DNA of 64,000 bases from Streptococcaceae bacterium ESL0687 (GCA_029392475.1 CP113940.1:186001-250000), one strand, 5' to 3'; shown: positions 16,439-26,726, counted from the first letter of the stretch. Numbers and translations are program-made. Notes: generated from the sequence alone by a model not told the origin.

Positions 16439-17893
16439 TTACAGGTATTTTTCGGCTACTGCCCTGTCACCTGCGTATTCAGCATGCTTCCCACCGATAA
16501 TCTGGTAGGCATCGGCTCCTTTTCCAGCGATGATGACAGCATCCCCTGGCCCTTTGGTTCTTGCTAGGGCTGTTTGAATGGCCTCCTCCCGGTCGATTAT
16601 GGTCTCAAAAGAACGGGTCATGAAGCTTCCGATTTCAGCACAGATGTCCGAAGGATCCTCAAAGTTTGGATCATCTGAGGTTAGAATAACTTGGATGTTC
16701 GTGTACTTATTTAAGACATCTGCGAAATCCTTCCTTCTGCTTTCTCCCTTGTTACCGGGTGCTCCTAGAAGAAGTTGAACCTTGCCGTCCTGGGCAGTTT
16801 CTACAACCTCTAGGAGATTATTTAAGCTTACCCCGTTGTGGGCATAGTCCACATAGACATGGGCCCCGTTAGCTTGTTTAAGAATCTCCATTCGGCCAGG
16901 AACTGTTGTTTTAGCGATTCCTTTTTTAATGGCAGAGATGTCGGCCCCCAATTCCTTGGCTGCAAGAGCTGCTGCTAGGGCATTTTCTTGATTGAAGTGG
17001 CCAATCAGCTTGATATCAAAGTTTTCATTGAAGACTCCAGTCGTTTTGAAGCTAAAGGCCTCAGAATCATGAATGAGGTTGTCTGATTTACTACCATAAA
17101 AGGCATGAGGAATGTCAGCACACTGGTCCCTGACAAGGTCAAAATGGTCCATATCTGAATTAACTACCATGAAACGGCTATTTTTAATCAGCATTCGTTT
17201 ACAGTAGAAGTAGTCCTCATAAGTCGGATGTTCAATTGGTCCCACGTGGTCTGGTGAAATATTTAAAAAGATACCTACATCGTATTTAAGACCATAGACC
17301 CTTGAAATTTTATTGGCCTGGCTACTAACTTCCATGACTAAATGGGTCATGTGGTTATCACGGGCACAAGCCATCATTCTGAAGAGATCAAGACTTTCAG
17401 GGGTTGAAAGGGCAGACTTGAAGTAGTTGATTCCATCAAGAGTTGTCTCCATGGTAGAAAGGAGGGCTGTTTTATGACCATTTGTAGCATCAAGAATGTT
17501 TTTGGCAAAGTAAGCAGCAGTTGTTTTGCCCTTGGTTCCAGTAAAGGCCATAATCTTTAAGTCCCTTTGAGGATATCCGTAAAAGGCCTGACAAAGAAGG
17601 CTCATGGCCTTTCTAATATCTGATACCATAAGAACTGGGATTCCAACCTCATAGTCTCTTTCAGATACATAAAATTTAAGTCCAGCTTCAACTGCACCTA
17701 AGAGAAATTCCCTTTTGAAATTTAATCCCTTGGCAAAAAAAAGCGTCTTGCTGTCAACATCCCTTGAATCATAAGAAACCTTGGTAAAACTTAGTTCATG
17801 TGGGTATTTGTAGTAGTAATTATCACCATCTATAATCTCACGGAAATTATCATCTTCCTTGAGAATTTTTATCATTTCATCTATATTAATCAT
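16439..17893 (-). CDS. murE: UDP-MurNAc-tripeptide synthetase, L-lysine-adding type
   Basis: A 484-residue Mur ligase that adds the third amino acid to UDP-MurNAc-Ala-Glu. The ATP loop is TGTKGKTT, and the amino-acid selectivity site reads DDPNFEDP. The arginine of the diaminopimelate enzymes (DNPR) is replaced by Asn, as in lysine-adding MurE, so the peptidoglycan should carry L-Lys. I chose 17893 (MINIDEM); the frame is open to 18022 but that part overlaps the divergent flippase gene. There is no Shine-Dalgarno sequence, and TATACT lies six bases before the ATG, so the mRNA may be leaderless. Divergent from ytgP. Confidence 0.93.
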   Translation of the reverse strand: MINIDEMIKILKEDDNFREIIDGDNYYYKYPHELSFTKVSYDSRDVDSKTLFFAKGLNFKREFLLGAVEAGLKFYVSERDYEVGIPVLMVSDIRKAMSLLCQAFYGYPQRDLKIMAFTGTKGKTTAAYFAKNILDATNGHKTALLSTMETTLDGINYFKSALSTPESLDLFRMMACARDNHMTHLVMEVSSQANKISRVYGLKYDVGIFLNISPDHVGPIEHPTYEDYFYCKRMLIKNSRFMVVNSDMDHFDLVRDQCADIPHAFYGSKSDNLIHDSEAFSFKTTGVFNENFDIKLIGHFNQENALAAALAAKELGADISAIKKGIAKTTVPGRMEILKQANGAHVYVDYAHNGVSLNNLLEVVETAQDGKVQLLLGAPGNKGESRRKDFADVLNKYTNIQVILTSDDPNFEDPSDICAEIGSFMTRSFETIIDREEAIQTALARTKGPGDAVIIAGKGADAYQIIGGKHAEYAGDRAVAEKYL

Positions 17894-17899
17894 GGATTC

Positions 17900-17905
17900 A
17901 GTATA
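17900..17905 (-). promoter_or_regulatory. murE -10 box, six bases before the start codon
   Basis: TATACT on the minus strand. The -35 at 17-base distance is poor (TAGAAT). Predicted transcription start coincides with the ATG. Confidence 0.5.
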
Positions 17906-17934
17906 AAACAAATTTCTGGAAAATTCTATTTTTC

Positions 17935-17962
17935 TTGTAAATCTTTTAATTTTCGCTAAAAT
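17935..17962 (+). promoter_or_regulatory. ytgP promoter, predicted leaderless
   Basis: TTGTAA (17935-17940), 16 bases, TAAAAT (17957-17962), then six bases and the ATG at 17969. No Shine-Dalgarno sequence intervenes. Confidence 0.55.
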
Positions 17963-17968
17963 ATAGAT

Positions 17969-19624
17969 ATGGAAAACATTGATGAAATTGAAACGTTGCT
18001 CGACGATACTGAGCAGGATCAAAAAAACAAGATGATTGAAGGTTCCTTTTGGCTTACCATGGGAAATTTTTTATCTAGGTTTTTAGGAGCGCTTTACATT
18101 ATCCCTTGGTACGCTTGGATGGGGACCAGTGCTAATGAAGCAAATGCTCTTTTTGGAATGGGTTATAATGTTTATGCCCTCTTTTTACTTATCTCAACGT
18201 CTGGTATTCCAGTAGCTGTAGCCAAGGAGGTGGCTAAATACAATACCTTAGGCGATAAAAATGTAAGTTATAAACTTGTCAGACAGATGTCTGGTTTTAT
18301 GTTGATTTTAGGGGCGGTGGCATCAATTGCCATGTACCTTTTATCTCCCGCTCTAGCTCATATGAGTGGAGGTGGTGACTCTTTAATTCCTGTTATGAGA
18401 AGCCTGTCATATGCTGTTTTTATTTTCCCAGCGATGAGTGTAATCAGAGGTTTTTTCCAGGGAAATAATAATCTGAAACCTTTTGCTGTCAGCCAGCTTG
18501 CTGAACAATTGATTAGGGTTATCTGGATGCTTTTAACAGCTTTTATTATCATGAAACTTGGTAGTGGAGATTATGTTAAGGCTGTTATCCAGTCAACGAC
18601 TGCAGCCTTTATCGGGATGCTTGCAAGTATAGCTGTTTTATTCTATTACTTGGTTAAAACAGGGGATTTGACAAGGATTATCAATCCAGGTCCCACTAAG
18701 GTATCAATTAACTCGAAGGAACTCCTTGTAAATACGGTAATTCAGGCAGTACCTTTCATTATTCTTGGATCAGCCATTCAAATTTTTAAGGTAATTGATC
18801 AGTTTACCTTTTCAAATGTTATGACGCATATTGGAAACTTTACAAGTTCTGACCTTTTGACATTTTTTAGTTATTTTTCTGGTAATCCAGATAAGCTTAC
18901 AATGATACTTGTGGCTGTTGCTGTTTCCATAAGTGGAGTAGGGATTCCCCTGATTACAGCAAATTTTGTTAAGGGAAATACCAAGGCCACAGCAAATCTT
19001 ATAAGTGATAATTTACTTTTATACTTTGCCTTTATGGTTCCAGCTGTGACAGGTCTTTCAATTTTGGCTCTACCAGCCTATACGGTTTTTTATAACAGAC
19101 CTAATAATTTGGCCTTGAACCTATTTGTTTTTGCTGTAATCCAAAGTTTTGTCCTAGGGCTTTACATGATGATTACACCAATGATGCAGTCCCTCAGAAG
19201 AAGTAGACTAGCCGTTAGATATTTCTTCTACATTGTTCTTTTGAAGATTTTACTTCAGATACCAGCCATTTACTTGTTTGAATCATATGGACCTATGATT
19301 TCAACAACTCTGGCCTTTAGTGTAGCCTGTTATTTCTACATGAAAAAGTTACACCGAATTACAGATTTTGATATTAATTTACTGCTTAGACGCTTGGCAG
19401 GTATTTTAACCTTTACAATCATTATGGCCCTTGTGACTGCTCTAGTCTTTACTCTTTTAAGATTTGTCCTAGGCCCTGGAGGTAAAGTTAGGTCCCTTCT
19501 TGTTATTGTTTTAGCTGGTGGAAGTGGTTTTCTGACCTACCTTTTCCTAATTTTAAAATCTCATTATATTGATTTACTTTTAGGGGAACGAGGCGTTCGT
19601 TTAAGAAAAAAATTAAAAATGTAA
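17969..19624 (+). CDS. ytgP: YtgP/MurJ-type lipid II flippase (MOP superfamily)
   Basis: A 551-residue membrane protein with about 14 helices, a short acidic N-terminal tail and the YtgP/SpoVB pattern ([55 protein letters not shown]). YtgP of Streptococcus can replace MurJ in E. coli, so the likely job is moving lipid-linked peptidoglycan precursor across the membrane. Pairing with murE fits, since that gene makes the precursor. The start has no Shine-Dalgarno sequence; the -10 box lies six bases upstream. A bidirectional hairpin separates it from zwf. Confidence 0.9.
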   Translation: MENIDEIETLLDDTEQDQKNKMIEGSFWLTMGNFLSRFLGALYIIPWYAWMGTSANEANALFGMGYNVYALFLLISTSGIPVAVAKEVAKYNTLGDKNVSYKLVRQMSGFMLILGAVASIAMYLLSPALAHMSGGGDSLIPVMRSLSYAVFIFPAMSVIRGFFQGNNNLKPFAVSQLAEQLIRVIWMLLTAFIIMKLGSGDYVKAVIQSTTAAFIGMLASIAVLFYYLVKTGDLTRIINPGPTKVSINSKELLVNTVIQAVPFIILGSAIQIFKVIDQFTFSNVMTHIGNFTSSDLLTFFSYFSGNPDKLTMILVAVAVSISGVGIPLITANFVKGNTKATANLISDNLLLYFAFMVPAVTGLSILALPAYTVFYNRPNNLALNLFVFAVIQSFVLGLYMMITPMMQSLRRSRLAVRYFFYIVLLKILLQIPAIYLFESYGPMISTTLAFSVACYFYMKKLHRITDFDINLLLRRLAGILTFTIIMALVTALVFTLLRFVLGPGGKVRSLLVIVLAGGSGFLTYLFLILKSHYIDLLLGERGVRLRKKLKM

Positions 19625-19627
19625 AAT

Positions 19628-19654
19628 AAAAAATAGACTATTAAGTCTATTTTT
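19628..19654. terminator. Bidirectional terminator between ytgP and zwf
   Basis: AAAAAATAGAC-TATTAA-GTCTATTTTTT, symmetric in both directions. Confidence 0.88.
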
Positions 19655-19662
19655 TATTTTTA

Positions 19663-21150
19663 TTAATTATTGGCCTTTTCCTTATACCATAAGTCTGGTT
19701 GCCAAACCCATGAGGTATCATGCTTTTTAAGAAGATCAAAGCTTTCCTTAGGCCCCATACTACCAGCCTCATATGGATAAAGGGGAACAAGGTCATCAGC
19801 CCAGACTTTTTCAATGTCGTCAATTAAAATCCAGCTAGCTTTAACCTCTTCCCAACGTGAGAAGTTAGAGGCATCTCCGTGAAGGACATCGTAAATGAGT
19901 TTTTCATAGGCTTCAGGCGAATTTCCAAGAATTGCTGCATTATGCCTAAAATCAAGTTTGATATCGTGGATATTAAAGTCTTTACCAACTTCCTTCCCGT
20001 TCATTAGAAGGGAGAATCCTTCAGTTGGTTGAATGTAGATGGTAAGGATATTTTGTTTTAGTTCTTTTTTTGAGTCAAAGATTGAATTTTCCTTCTTGAA
20101 GACAATATTAATCCTTGTCCCTTTTTCAGTCATTCTTTTACCAGTTCTAAAGAAGAAGGGAACATCTTTAAATCTTTCATTGTTAACAAAAATTGTTCCA
20201 GCCGCAAAAGTTTCAGTCATTGATTGAGGGTCAACGGCATTTTCTTCCCGGTAGCCTGTAAAATCATGACCATTAAAATGTCCAGCTTGATACTGTCCGC
20301 GAACAAAGTTGTTTTTGATTTCCTCAGTAGAAGGAAGTTCCAAATTTTCGAGGACTTTAATTTTTTCCTTTAGGATATCTGAACTCTTGAAGGACGCAGG
20401 TTTATCCATGGCTAAAAGAGATAGAACTTGGAGAATATGGTTTTGGACCATGTCCTTAAGGGCACCTGATTTATCATAATAAGCACCGCGGTCTTCTACA
20501 CCAATTGCTTCAGCAAAGGTTATCTGGATGTTATCGATGAAGTCACGGTTCCAGATTTTATCGAAGATGAAGTTTGCAAAACGAATGGCAAATATGTTTT
20601 GAATCATCTCCTTACCTAGATAGTGGTCAATCCTAAAGATTTGCTGTTCTGTGAAGGCTTCTGATAACTCCTTATTTAGTTTTTCAGCTGTTTTAAGGCT
20701 TGTACCAAAAGGTTTTTCGATAATTAATCGTTCATAGCCTAGACCATCAGTTATATTTTCTGATTTTAAGTGGCCAGCAATTGTTCCAAAAAATTCTGGT
20801 GCCATGGCTAGGAAGAAGATTTTGTTATTGTCTGTTTTATATTTTTGCCCTAATTCAAGGGATAGATTTCTTAAGGTTACATAGTTTTCAGAGTCGTTTA
20901 CGTCATGAGCCTGATAGTAGAAGTGGCTAGCAAAGGTTTTTGCATCTTCAGTATTTTCGATTAAATCAGAAATACTATCCAAAACAACTTCTTCATACAT
21001 TTCCTTGGTCCAAGGACGTCTAGCAGTTCCAATTACCGCAAAGTCCTCCTCTAAAACACCGGATTTATATAAACGATAAAGTGATGGGTAAAGTTTACGC
21101 TTGGCTAGATCACCAGTTGCACCAAAGATTGTGACTAAAACTTTTGACAT
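19663..21150 (-). CDS. zwf: Glucose-6-phosphate 1-dehydrogenase
   Basis: A 495-residue NADP+-dependent enzyme, first step of the oxidative pentose phosphate pathway. The coenzyme loop GATGDLAKRKLYPSLY starts at residue 9, and the catalytic RIDHYLGKE contains the base/acid histidine and the substrate lysine. Family length is normal. AAGGAAA precedes ATG 21150. It is a single-gene unit flanked by the shared terminator and a 115-base gap without other features. Confidence 0.97.
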   Translation of the reverse strand: MSKVLVTIFGATGDLAKRKLYPSLYRLYKSGVLEEDFAVIGTARRPWTKEMYEEVVLDSISDLIENTEDAKTFASHFYYQAHDVNDSENYVTLRNLSLELGQKYKTDNNKIFFLAMAPEFFGTIAGHLKSENITDGLGYERLIIEKPFGTSLKTAEKLNKELSEAFTEQQIFRIDHYLGKEMIQNIFAIRFANFIFDKIWNRDFIDNIQITFAEAIGVEDRGAYYDKSGALKDMVQNHILQVLSLLAMDKPASFKSSDILKEKIKVLENLELPSTEEIKNNFVRGQYQAGHFNGHDFTGYREENAVDPQSMTETFAAGTIFVNNERFKDVPFFFRTGKRMTEKGTRINIVFKKENSIFDSKKELKQNILTIYIQPTEGFSLLMNGKEVGKDFNIHDIKLDFRHNAAILGNSPEAYEKLIYDVLHGDASNFSRWEEVKASWILIDDIEKVWADDLVPLYPYEAGSMGPKESFDLLKKHDTSWVWQPDLWYKEKANN

Positions 21151-21265
21151 ATATCATTTCCTTAATTTTTTATAGTAGTTATCCTATTCTATCATAAAAT
21201 TCTATCTTTTGCCCAAGCCATAGGACTTAAGCCAGATTTTGAGGAAGAATTCCTTAATTTTGAGC

Positions 21266-22078
21266 TTAAAAACTTCTATAGACATAGGGGTTGGATGGTT
21301 GATCAACCTCTTGGGCCTGATCAACTTGAATGGCTGGTATATTTCTTTTATAAACATCAAAGAATTGGCTAATGATAGTCCCTTCAACACTAAGCCAAGT
21401 ATTGTCCTTGTAGTCCTGGTTGGTTTGAATCATAAGACCAAAGACACCTGAATCAGCTATGCAGTGGATGATACCAAAGCGGAAGAGGAAGTGGTAATTT
21501 TGTTCACCAGAAGCGTTATTGTAGACAAAGCCAGTTAGGCGAATTTTTTTGCCAATAAATTCACTAGGATAGTCATAAATAAGTTCCATGACCTCCATGT
21601 AATTTTTTTCAGTAACTTCGATGAGGCTTGAATTTTGATAGGTTTTCAGTGTTTTTTTCATTAAATCATCATAATCTGACTTAGTGAAGTAGGAGCTGGT
21701 ATTGGGCTTCAGATACTGAACTGTTGTCCCGTCATCACTAGTGCCAGATTCCTTTGATAGGGGAAAAACAAACCCCTTATTATTTACAACGGATGCATCA
21801 AGTGATTCGTAAGGTAGGAAAAGGCAGACAAAGAGCGGAAGGGCTAAAAGTAAATAAGACATAGAATTTTTTAGGATCATTTTTGGTGAATTTCTATGCT
21901 TTTGCTTGCTGGCTTTAACCCAATTAATTAGCTGAACAACTGATAAAAAGAGGGCTAGAACCATACTTATTTCAGCCAAATAACTATAGTGAACATTTAT
22001 GTACTGGTTGAGTTTTCCACTAGCCATTAGATACATCATTAGTTCAAAATAGCCAGATAATATTAAAAATCGAATCAT
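21266..22078 (-). CDS. DUF1980/TIGR03943-family membrane protein, permease partner
   Basis: A 270-residue protein with two to three N-terminal membrane helices (residues 1-110) and a C-terminal extracytoplasmic domain. The VTEKNYMEVMELIYDYPSEFIGKKIRLTGFVYN segment and the later FGIIHCIADSGVFGLMIQ, with one cysteine, resemble the TIGR03943 family. Such proteins are encoded next to a DUF318 permease in Gram-positive bacteria. Here ATG overlaps the permease stop by four bases. Substrate unknown; metal transport is suggested by its partner. Confidence 0.8.
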   Translation of the reverse strand: MIRFLILSGYFELMMYLMASGKLNQYINVHYSYLAEISMVLALFLSVVQLINWVKASKQKHRNSPKMILKNSMSYLLLALPLFVCLFLPYESLDASVVNNKGFVFPLSKESGTSDDGTTVQYLKPNTSSYFTKSDYDDLMKKTLKTYQNSSLIEVTEKNYMEVMELIYDYPSEFIGKKIRLTGFVYNNASGEQNYHFLFRFGIIHCIADSGVFGLMIQTNQDYKDNTWLSVEGTIISQFFDVYKRNIPAIQVDQAQEVDQPSNPYVYRSF

Positions 22079-22989
22079 ACAAAGAACTCCGTAAAGATTA
22101 TGATTGTGAGCGAAACAAGTGCGATGAATTGAGCGATGAAGGCTGGTTTAAAGTAGCGAGACATCATAAGTAGATTTTTAATGTCAACGACCGGTCCAAG
22201 AAGGAGGAAGGCAAGAACTGGAGCTGGTCCAAAAAGTCCTAAGAAACTTGCCCCTACAAAAGCATCTGCCTCTGAACAAAGGGACATAATCAGGGCTAGA
22301 AGCATCATTACAAGGATGCCTAAAAGTTTATTATGGTTGAGGCTTGTAATAAAGGTTGTTGGCAGGTAAATCTGTAAGAAACTTGCCAGGCTGGCTCCAA
22401 TTATTAAATATTTTCCTGTATCAAAAAATTCATCGATTGAGTGGTTTAAAGCCAACCAAATTTTGTGGCTACCTTTAATGTTTTTTAAATCATGACTATG
22501 GTTGTGGTCATGGGTATAATCATCTGATTCTATGTCTTTTTCCTTGAGGGGTGATTTTTGGTAGACATAAATGAGAAACAACCCAAGAAGAAAGGCCACA
22601 AGAATTATTCCAAGGGTCCGAAGAAGAACCAAGTGGGTTGAGTTACCAAAGGCAATATAGCCTGCAAAGATTACAATAGGATTGATTACAGGAGCTGCGA
22701 CCATGAAAGGTAGGGCTGTATAAGAAGGAACTCCCTTGTTCATAAGCCTACTAATCACAGGGACAATTCCACATTCACATGAGGGAAAGAAGAAGCCAAA
22801 GAAGATACCAAATAAAACTCTGAGAATTTTATTTGAAGGTAATAATTTTTTGATTAAATCAGCTGTAAGGAAAACCTCAAGAAAACCTGAGATGATAGAG
22901 CCCATTAAAACAAAAGGAAGTGCCTCAATTACTATGGACATAAAAATTGTCGCACATTGAAGCACCCCGTAAGGTAGGTTGCTAAACAT
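22075..22989 (-). CDS. DUF318/YraQ-type permease with a histidine-rich loop
   Basis: A 304-residue membrane protein with about eight helices. The PSCECGIVPV motif (cysteines 71 and 73) in the first half and FLLLGPVVDIKNLLMM in the second half mark the two repeated halves of the ArsP/YraQ permease family. The cytoplasmic linker carries HDHNHSH (residues 160-166), which would bind a transition metal. It overlaps the upstream small gene by one base (TAATG) and the downstream one by four, so all three are translationally coupled. Confidence 0.85.
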   Translation of the reverse strand: MFSNLPYGVLQCATIFMSIVIEALPFVLMGSIISGFLEVFLTADLIKKLLPSNKILRVLFGIFFGFFFPSCECGIVPVISRLMNKGVPSYTALPFMVAAPVINPIVIFAGYIAFGNSTHLVLLRTLGIILVAFLLGLFLIYVYQKSPLKEKDIESDDYTHDHNHSHDLKNIKGSHKIWLALNHSIDEFFDTGKYLIIGASLASFLQIYLPTTFITSLNHNKLLGILVMMLLALIMSLCSEADAFVGASFLGLFGPAPVLAFLLLGPVVDIKNLLMMSRYFKPAFIAQFIALVSLTIIIFTEFFV

Positions 22990-23147
22990 TATTTAGTCTT
23001 TTCACCCTCCTTCTTTTTATCAGTTTTTGAATCTTCTTTTTTATCTGCAGTATCTTTATCTTTAGGATTTAAAAGATCATCAGGAAAACTTGCGAACTCG
23101 CTTAAAACCTTATCAAGATCATCTCGTTTTTTATATGTTAGTGCCAT
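22989..23147 (-). CDS. Small SPJ_0845-like protein, first gene of the permease operon
   Basis: A 52-residue hydrophilic protein: MALTYKKRDDLDKVLSEF at the start, a short DDLLNP segment, then an almost wholly charged Lys/Asp/Glu tail. It resembles a small streptococcal family (SPJ_0845 type); that identification is from memory of the N-terminus. GGAGGAAAT precedes the ATG and the stop TAA overlaps the permease ATG by one base. The minus-strand promoter TGA-TAAAAT (23189-23181) fits a transcription start near 23174. Function unknown. Confidence 0.7.
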   Translation of the reverse strand: MALTYKKRDDLDKVLSEFASFPDDLLNPKDKDTADKKEDSKTDKKKEGEKTK

Positions 23148-23180
23148 AATTTCCTCCATTTAAATTTATTTACTATCCCT

Positions 23181-23189
23181 ATTTTATCA
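23181..23189 (-). promoter_or_regulatory. Extended -10 promoter of the permease operon
   Basis: TGA-TAAAAT on the minus strand. It overlaps the -35 region of the divergent tex promoter, so the two compete for polymerase. Confidence 0.5.
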
Positions 23190-23204
23190 CTAACTTATAA
23201 AATA

Positions 23205-23213
23205 TGTTAAAAT
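23205..23213 (+). promoter_or_regulatory. tex promoter, nearly leaderless
   Basis: Extended -10 TGT-TAAAAT (TAAAAT at 23208-23213), eight bases before ATG 23222. TTATCA (23184-23189) is a weak -35 at 18 bases. Confidence 0.55.
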
Positions 23214-23221
23214 AAATTGCT

Positions 23222-25351
23222 ATGGAAAAAAATATTGAAAAAATTGCAAATGCTATTACTTTAACACCAAATCAGGTTGAAACTGTTTTAGAACTTACCA
23301 AAGAAGGCAATACCATTCCCTTTATTGCCCGCTACCGTAAGGAGATGACAGGCGGTCTTGATGAGGTTGAAATTAAAAAAATTATTGATACCCATGCTCA
23401 ACTTGAGCGCCTTATGGACCGCAAGAAGGCTGTTCTTTCTATAATTGAAAAACAGGGTAAATTAACTGACGTTCTGCGCACGCAAATTGAAGCTGCCGAA
23501 AGGGTGCAAGAAGTAGAAGACCTTTATCTTCCCTACAAGGAAAAACGCCGCACCAAGGCGACTATCGCCCGCGAAAACGGCCTCTTCCCACTGGCTAAAT
23601 TGATCATGCAAAATGTTTCTGACATTGAAGAGCAGGCTGAAAACTTTATAAATGATAAGGTAAAGACCTCAAAAGCTGCCCTTGAAGGAGCTGTGGCCAT
23701 TTTGAGCGAAGCCATTAGTGAAGACGTCAAACTTCGTAATTGGACTCTGTCTGAAATCCGCAACAACAGCCATTTAATTAGCAAGGTTAAAGACGAAATC
23801 CTAGATGAGAAAAAAGTATTTCTCATGTACTATGACTTTGACAATGCCATCTCAAAATTGCCTAATTATAGGGTTCTTGCCCTAAACCGCGGGGAAAAAT
23901 TAGGAATTTTGTCTGTTAAGTTCGCTAATAATTCTGACAAGATTGAACGCTTTTTTGAAACTCGTTTTAATGCGCGTGGTAACAAATACTTAAATCTTGC
24001 CATTAAAGACAGCATTAAAAAGAAAATCGTTCCAGCCATGGAAAGACAGCTTAGAAACGAGATGACTGAGGCCGCCGAAGACTCAGCCATTGAACTCTTC
24101 TCAGAAAATCTCCGTAACCTTCTTCTAGTAGCTCCTCTTAAGGGTAAAGTAGTCCTTGGGTTTGACCCAGCCTTTAGAACTGGAGCCAAACTTGCTGTCG
24201 TTGACGCAACTGGAAAACTCCTTGAAACCAAGGTCATCTATCCGGTTAAGCCAGCAAAGGCTGCTGAAATTGAAGCTGCTAAAAAAGAGCTTGCTGACCT
24301 TGTCAACAAGTACGGGGTTGAAATGATTGCCATTGGTAACGGAACAGCCTCACGTGAGTCTGAAGCCTTTGTGGCAGAGGTTATTAAGCGTGAAAAACTT
24401 AATGCCTATTATGTGATTGTAAATGAGTCAGGTGCCTCAATCTATTCAGCAAGTGAGCTTGCCCGCCGTGAGTTCCCTGAACTTACTGTTGAAAAACGTT
24501 CAGCCATCTCTATTGCCCGCCGTCTTCAAGATCCACTTGCTGAGCTTGTTAAAATTGACCCGCAATCAATTGGAGTCGGCCAGTACCAGCATGACGTTAG
24601 CGACAAGAAGCTGTCTGAAAACCTGGACTTCGTTGTCGACACTGTGGTTAACCAGGTGGGAGTCAACGTCAACACAGCCAGTGCCGCTCTTTTAAGCCAT
24701 GTATCAGGTTTAAACAAGTCGATTGCTGAAAATATTGTTAAATACCGTGAGGAAAATGGGGTAATCACCAGTCGTACTGAAATTAAAAAAGTACCAAGAC
24801 TTGGAGCCAAAGCTTTTGAGCAGGCTGCAGGCTTCCTAAGAATCCCTGAGGCTGAAAATGTTCTTGATAACACAGGAGTTCATCCGGAATCGTATCCAGT
24901 AGTAAAAGCGCTACTTTCAGCCCTTGAAATCACTGATCTTAATGAGGAGGCACGTAGCAAACTTGCCAAGCTAAATATTAAGGACATGGCAGATAAGCTT
25001 GAAGTGGGCCATGAAACCCTAAAAGACATTGTGGCTGATCTGATTAAACCAGGACGTGATCTGCGTGATAACTTTGATGCCCCAAGTCTAAGACAAGACA
25101 TCCTATCAATTGAAGACCTGGCCATCGGCCAAAAACTTGAAGGAGTTGTCCGTAATGTTGTCGACTTTGGAGCCTTTGTTGATATTGGTATCAAGGAAGA
25201 CGGCCTTATCCACATCTCAAAAATCAGTAAGGCCTATATCAAACACCCATCTGAAGCTGTGGCCGTAGGTGAAATCGTGACTGTTTGGGTTGATAAGATT
25301 GATCTTGATCGCCACAAAGTCAACCTTAGCCTTTTGAATCCAAGAGACTAG
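23222..25351 (+). CDS. tex: Tex-family RNA-binding transcription accessory protein
   Basis: A 709-residue cytoplasmic protein of Tex/Spt6 architecture. In order: N-terminal helical domain ([21 protein letters not shown]), YqgF-like RNase H fold ([17 protein letters not shown]), tandem helix-hairpin-helix region ([26 protein letters not shown]) and a C-terminal S1 RNA-binding domain ([27 protein letters not shown]). Length is typical. It has no Shine-Dalgarno sequence, and its -10 box lies eight bases before the ATG. sprT follows after 19 bases and endA-like overlaps it, giving one transcript. Confidence 0.94.
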   Translation: MEKNIEKIANAITLTPNQVETVLELTKEGNTIPFIARYRKEMTGGLDEVEIKKIIDTHAQLERLMDRKKAVLSIIEKQGKLTDVLRTQIEAAERVQEVEDLYLPYKEKRRTKATIARENGLFPLAKLIMQNVSDIEEQAENFINDKVKTSKAALEGAVAILSEAISEDVKLRNWTLSEIRNNSHLISKVKDEILDEKKVFLMYYDFDNAISKLPNYRVLALNRGEKLGILSVKFANNSDKIERFFETRFNARGNKYLNLAIKDSIKKKIVPAMERQLRNEMTEAAEDSAIELFSENLRNLLLVAPLKGKVVLGFDPAFRTGAKLAVVDATGKLLETKVIYPVKPAKAAEIEAAKKELADLVNKYGVEMIAIGNGTASRESEAFVAEVIKREKLNAYYVIVNESGASIYSASELARREFPELTVEKRSAISIARRLQDPLAELVKIDPQSIGVGQYQHDVSDKKLSENLDFVVDTVVNQVGVNVNTASAALLSHVSGLNKSIAENIVKYREENGVITSRTEIKKVPRLGAKAFEQAAGFLRIPEAENVLDNTGVHPESYPVVKALLSALEITDLNEEARSKLAKLNIKDMADKLEVGHETLKDIVADLIKPGRDLRDNFDAPSLRQDILSIEDLAIGQKLEGVVRNVVDFGAFVDIGIKEDGLIHISKISKAYIKHPSEAVAVGEIVTVWVDKIDLDRHKVNLSLLNPRD

Positions 25352-25370
25352 TCTCAGGACTTTTCAGGAG

Positions 25371-25832
25371 ATGAGTAAAGTTAGAATTGCGGATTTTGAC
25401 CTCGATTCATATGTAAAAAAAGTTTCCCTGGAAGATTTTAACAGGGACTTTTGTCATCAAGTGAGATGGAATAACCGCTTGAAAACAACTGGAGGACGCT
25501 TTTTTACCAGCGATTGCCACCTTGATTTTAATCCGAAAATTTATGAGGCCCTAGACCTTTCGACTTTTAGAAAAATAGTTCGCCATGAGTTGGCCCACTA
25601 TCATTTATTTCTAGCAGGTAAGGGGTACCGGCATAGGGATTCTGATTTTAAGGAATTATTGAAGGAAGTTGATGGATTAAGGTTTACACCACGGCTTTCT
25701 ACTGGCAAAAGCTATCACTTTTATAGGTGTAAGGACTGTCAAAAAAGATACCGTCGTCAAAGGAAGGTTGATACCAGTAAATATGTCTGTGGACATTGTC
25801 AGGGAAAATTGCAGGAGGTAGAAGATGAGTAA
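25371..25832 (+). CDS. SprT-like zinc metalloprotease-fold protein
   Basis: A 153-residue SprT-family protein. HELAH (72-76) supplies the zinc-binding HExxH motif; a C-terminal zinc ribbon CKDC...CGHC closes the protein. Relatives cut proteins crosslinked to DNA (Spartan) or have unknown roles in bacteria. Start choice is awkward: AGGAG touches the ATG with no spacing, while an AGGA about 12 bases upstream is a better ribosome-binding site. The stop overlaps the next gene by eight bases. Confidence 0.88.
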   Translation: MSKVRIADFDLDSYVKKVSLEDFNRDFCHQVRWNNRLKTTGGRFFTSDCHLDFNPKIYEALDLSTFRKIVRHELAHYHLFLAGKGYRHRDSDFKELLKEVDGLRFTPRLSTGKSYHFYRCKDCQKRYRRQRKVDTSKYVCGHCQGKLQEVEDE

Positions 25833-26709
25833 AAAATCTCCCTTGGAGAAGCTAGGGAATCAGGCTGTCAGAAAAGTCAGCAAAAAATATCCGATTTTAG
25901 GTTTTATTTTGGCCCTAATAATTGCAGGTTTTCTTTTCTACCTGGAAAGGTCAGAACCCAACCAGGTAAAAAATGATATACCGGCAAGTTCTCAGGTTCA
26001 AAGTTCAGTAAAGGAAAGCAGTCAGACTAGTGGAAGTAGCTCTTCTACTTCTGAAATCATTTCAGAAAATTCTTCTGATTTTCTAAATTTGAGTTGGGAC
26101 GGGACTGTTCAAAATATTGCAGTAGCCATAAATAATAACAAGTCAACCTTTACCAGTGAAGAAATGCAGGAAGATGCCAGTCAGGACTTTTGGGTTAAGT
26201 TTTCCAAGCGTGATGGTTTGACCAGAGCAGGTCAGGCCAACGCGCGTCTTAGTAGGAGTAAGTATCTTGAGGTTAAGGGTATAAAGCGCCCAGGGATTCC
26301 TCAAGGTAATGATCCGGCAGGTTGGAAGTATAATGGAAAATCAAACAATAAAAAGATTGATTTTGATGGTCAAAATCAAATGGTTTATAACAGAAGTCAT
26401 TTAATAGCCTGGATGCTTTGTGGTGATGCAGGTAGTCTTGAAAATCTTGTAACGGGAACACGTGCCTTTAATAGTCCTGGGATGAGTAACTATGAATCAA
26501 AAATTTCAAATTCCTTGTATTATCAAAATGTCCATATTAGATACCAGGTTACTCCAATCTATAAGGATAATGAACTTTTACCTAGAGGAGTTCATATGAT
26601 GGCAAAAAGCATCGAAGATGACGGAAAATCATATGATTTGAATATTTATGTTTTCAATGTCCAACCAGGGGTTGAAATAAATTATTCGACTGGTCAAAAT
26701 AATTTATAA
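25825..26709 (+). CDS. Membrane-anchored DNA/RNA non-specific endonuclease (EndA/NucA-like)
   Basis: A 294-residue protein with one N-terminal membrane helix ([19 protein letters not shown]), a Ser/Thr-rich spacer and a beta-beta-alpha nuclease domain. The catalytic block is NRSHLIAW (N189-W196), where His192 would be the general base in place of the DRGH of pneumococcal End[15 protein letters not shown] supplies the metal-binding Asn. EndA is the DNA entry nuclease in competence; a role in uptake or extracellular DNA use is inferred. It starts inside sprT (ATGAGTAA overlap). Confidence 0.85.
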   Translation: MSKKSPLEKLGNQAVRKVSKKYPILGFILALIIAGFLFYLERSEPNQVKNDIPASSQVQSSVKESSQTSGSSSSTSEIISENSSDFLNLSWDGTVQNIAVAINNNKSTFTSEEMQEDASQDFWVKFSKRDGLTRAGQANARLSRSKYLEVKGIKRPGIPQGNDPAGWKYNGKSNNKKIDFDGQNQMVYNRSHLIAWMLCGDAGSLENLVTGTRAFNSPGMSNYESKISNSLYYQNVHIRYQVTPIYKDNELLPRGVHMMAKSIEDDGKSYDLNIYVFNVQPGVEINYSTGQNNL

Positions 26710-26726
26710 AAATTAAAATCAATAGG

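Noticed and set aside
17911-17925. CodY-like motif AATTTCTGGAAAATT between murE and ytgP
   Set aside because: Three mismatches to AATTTTCWGAAAATT; chance matches of this quality are common in AT-rich DNA.
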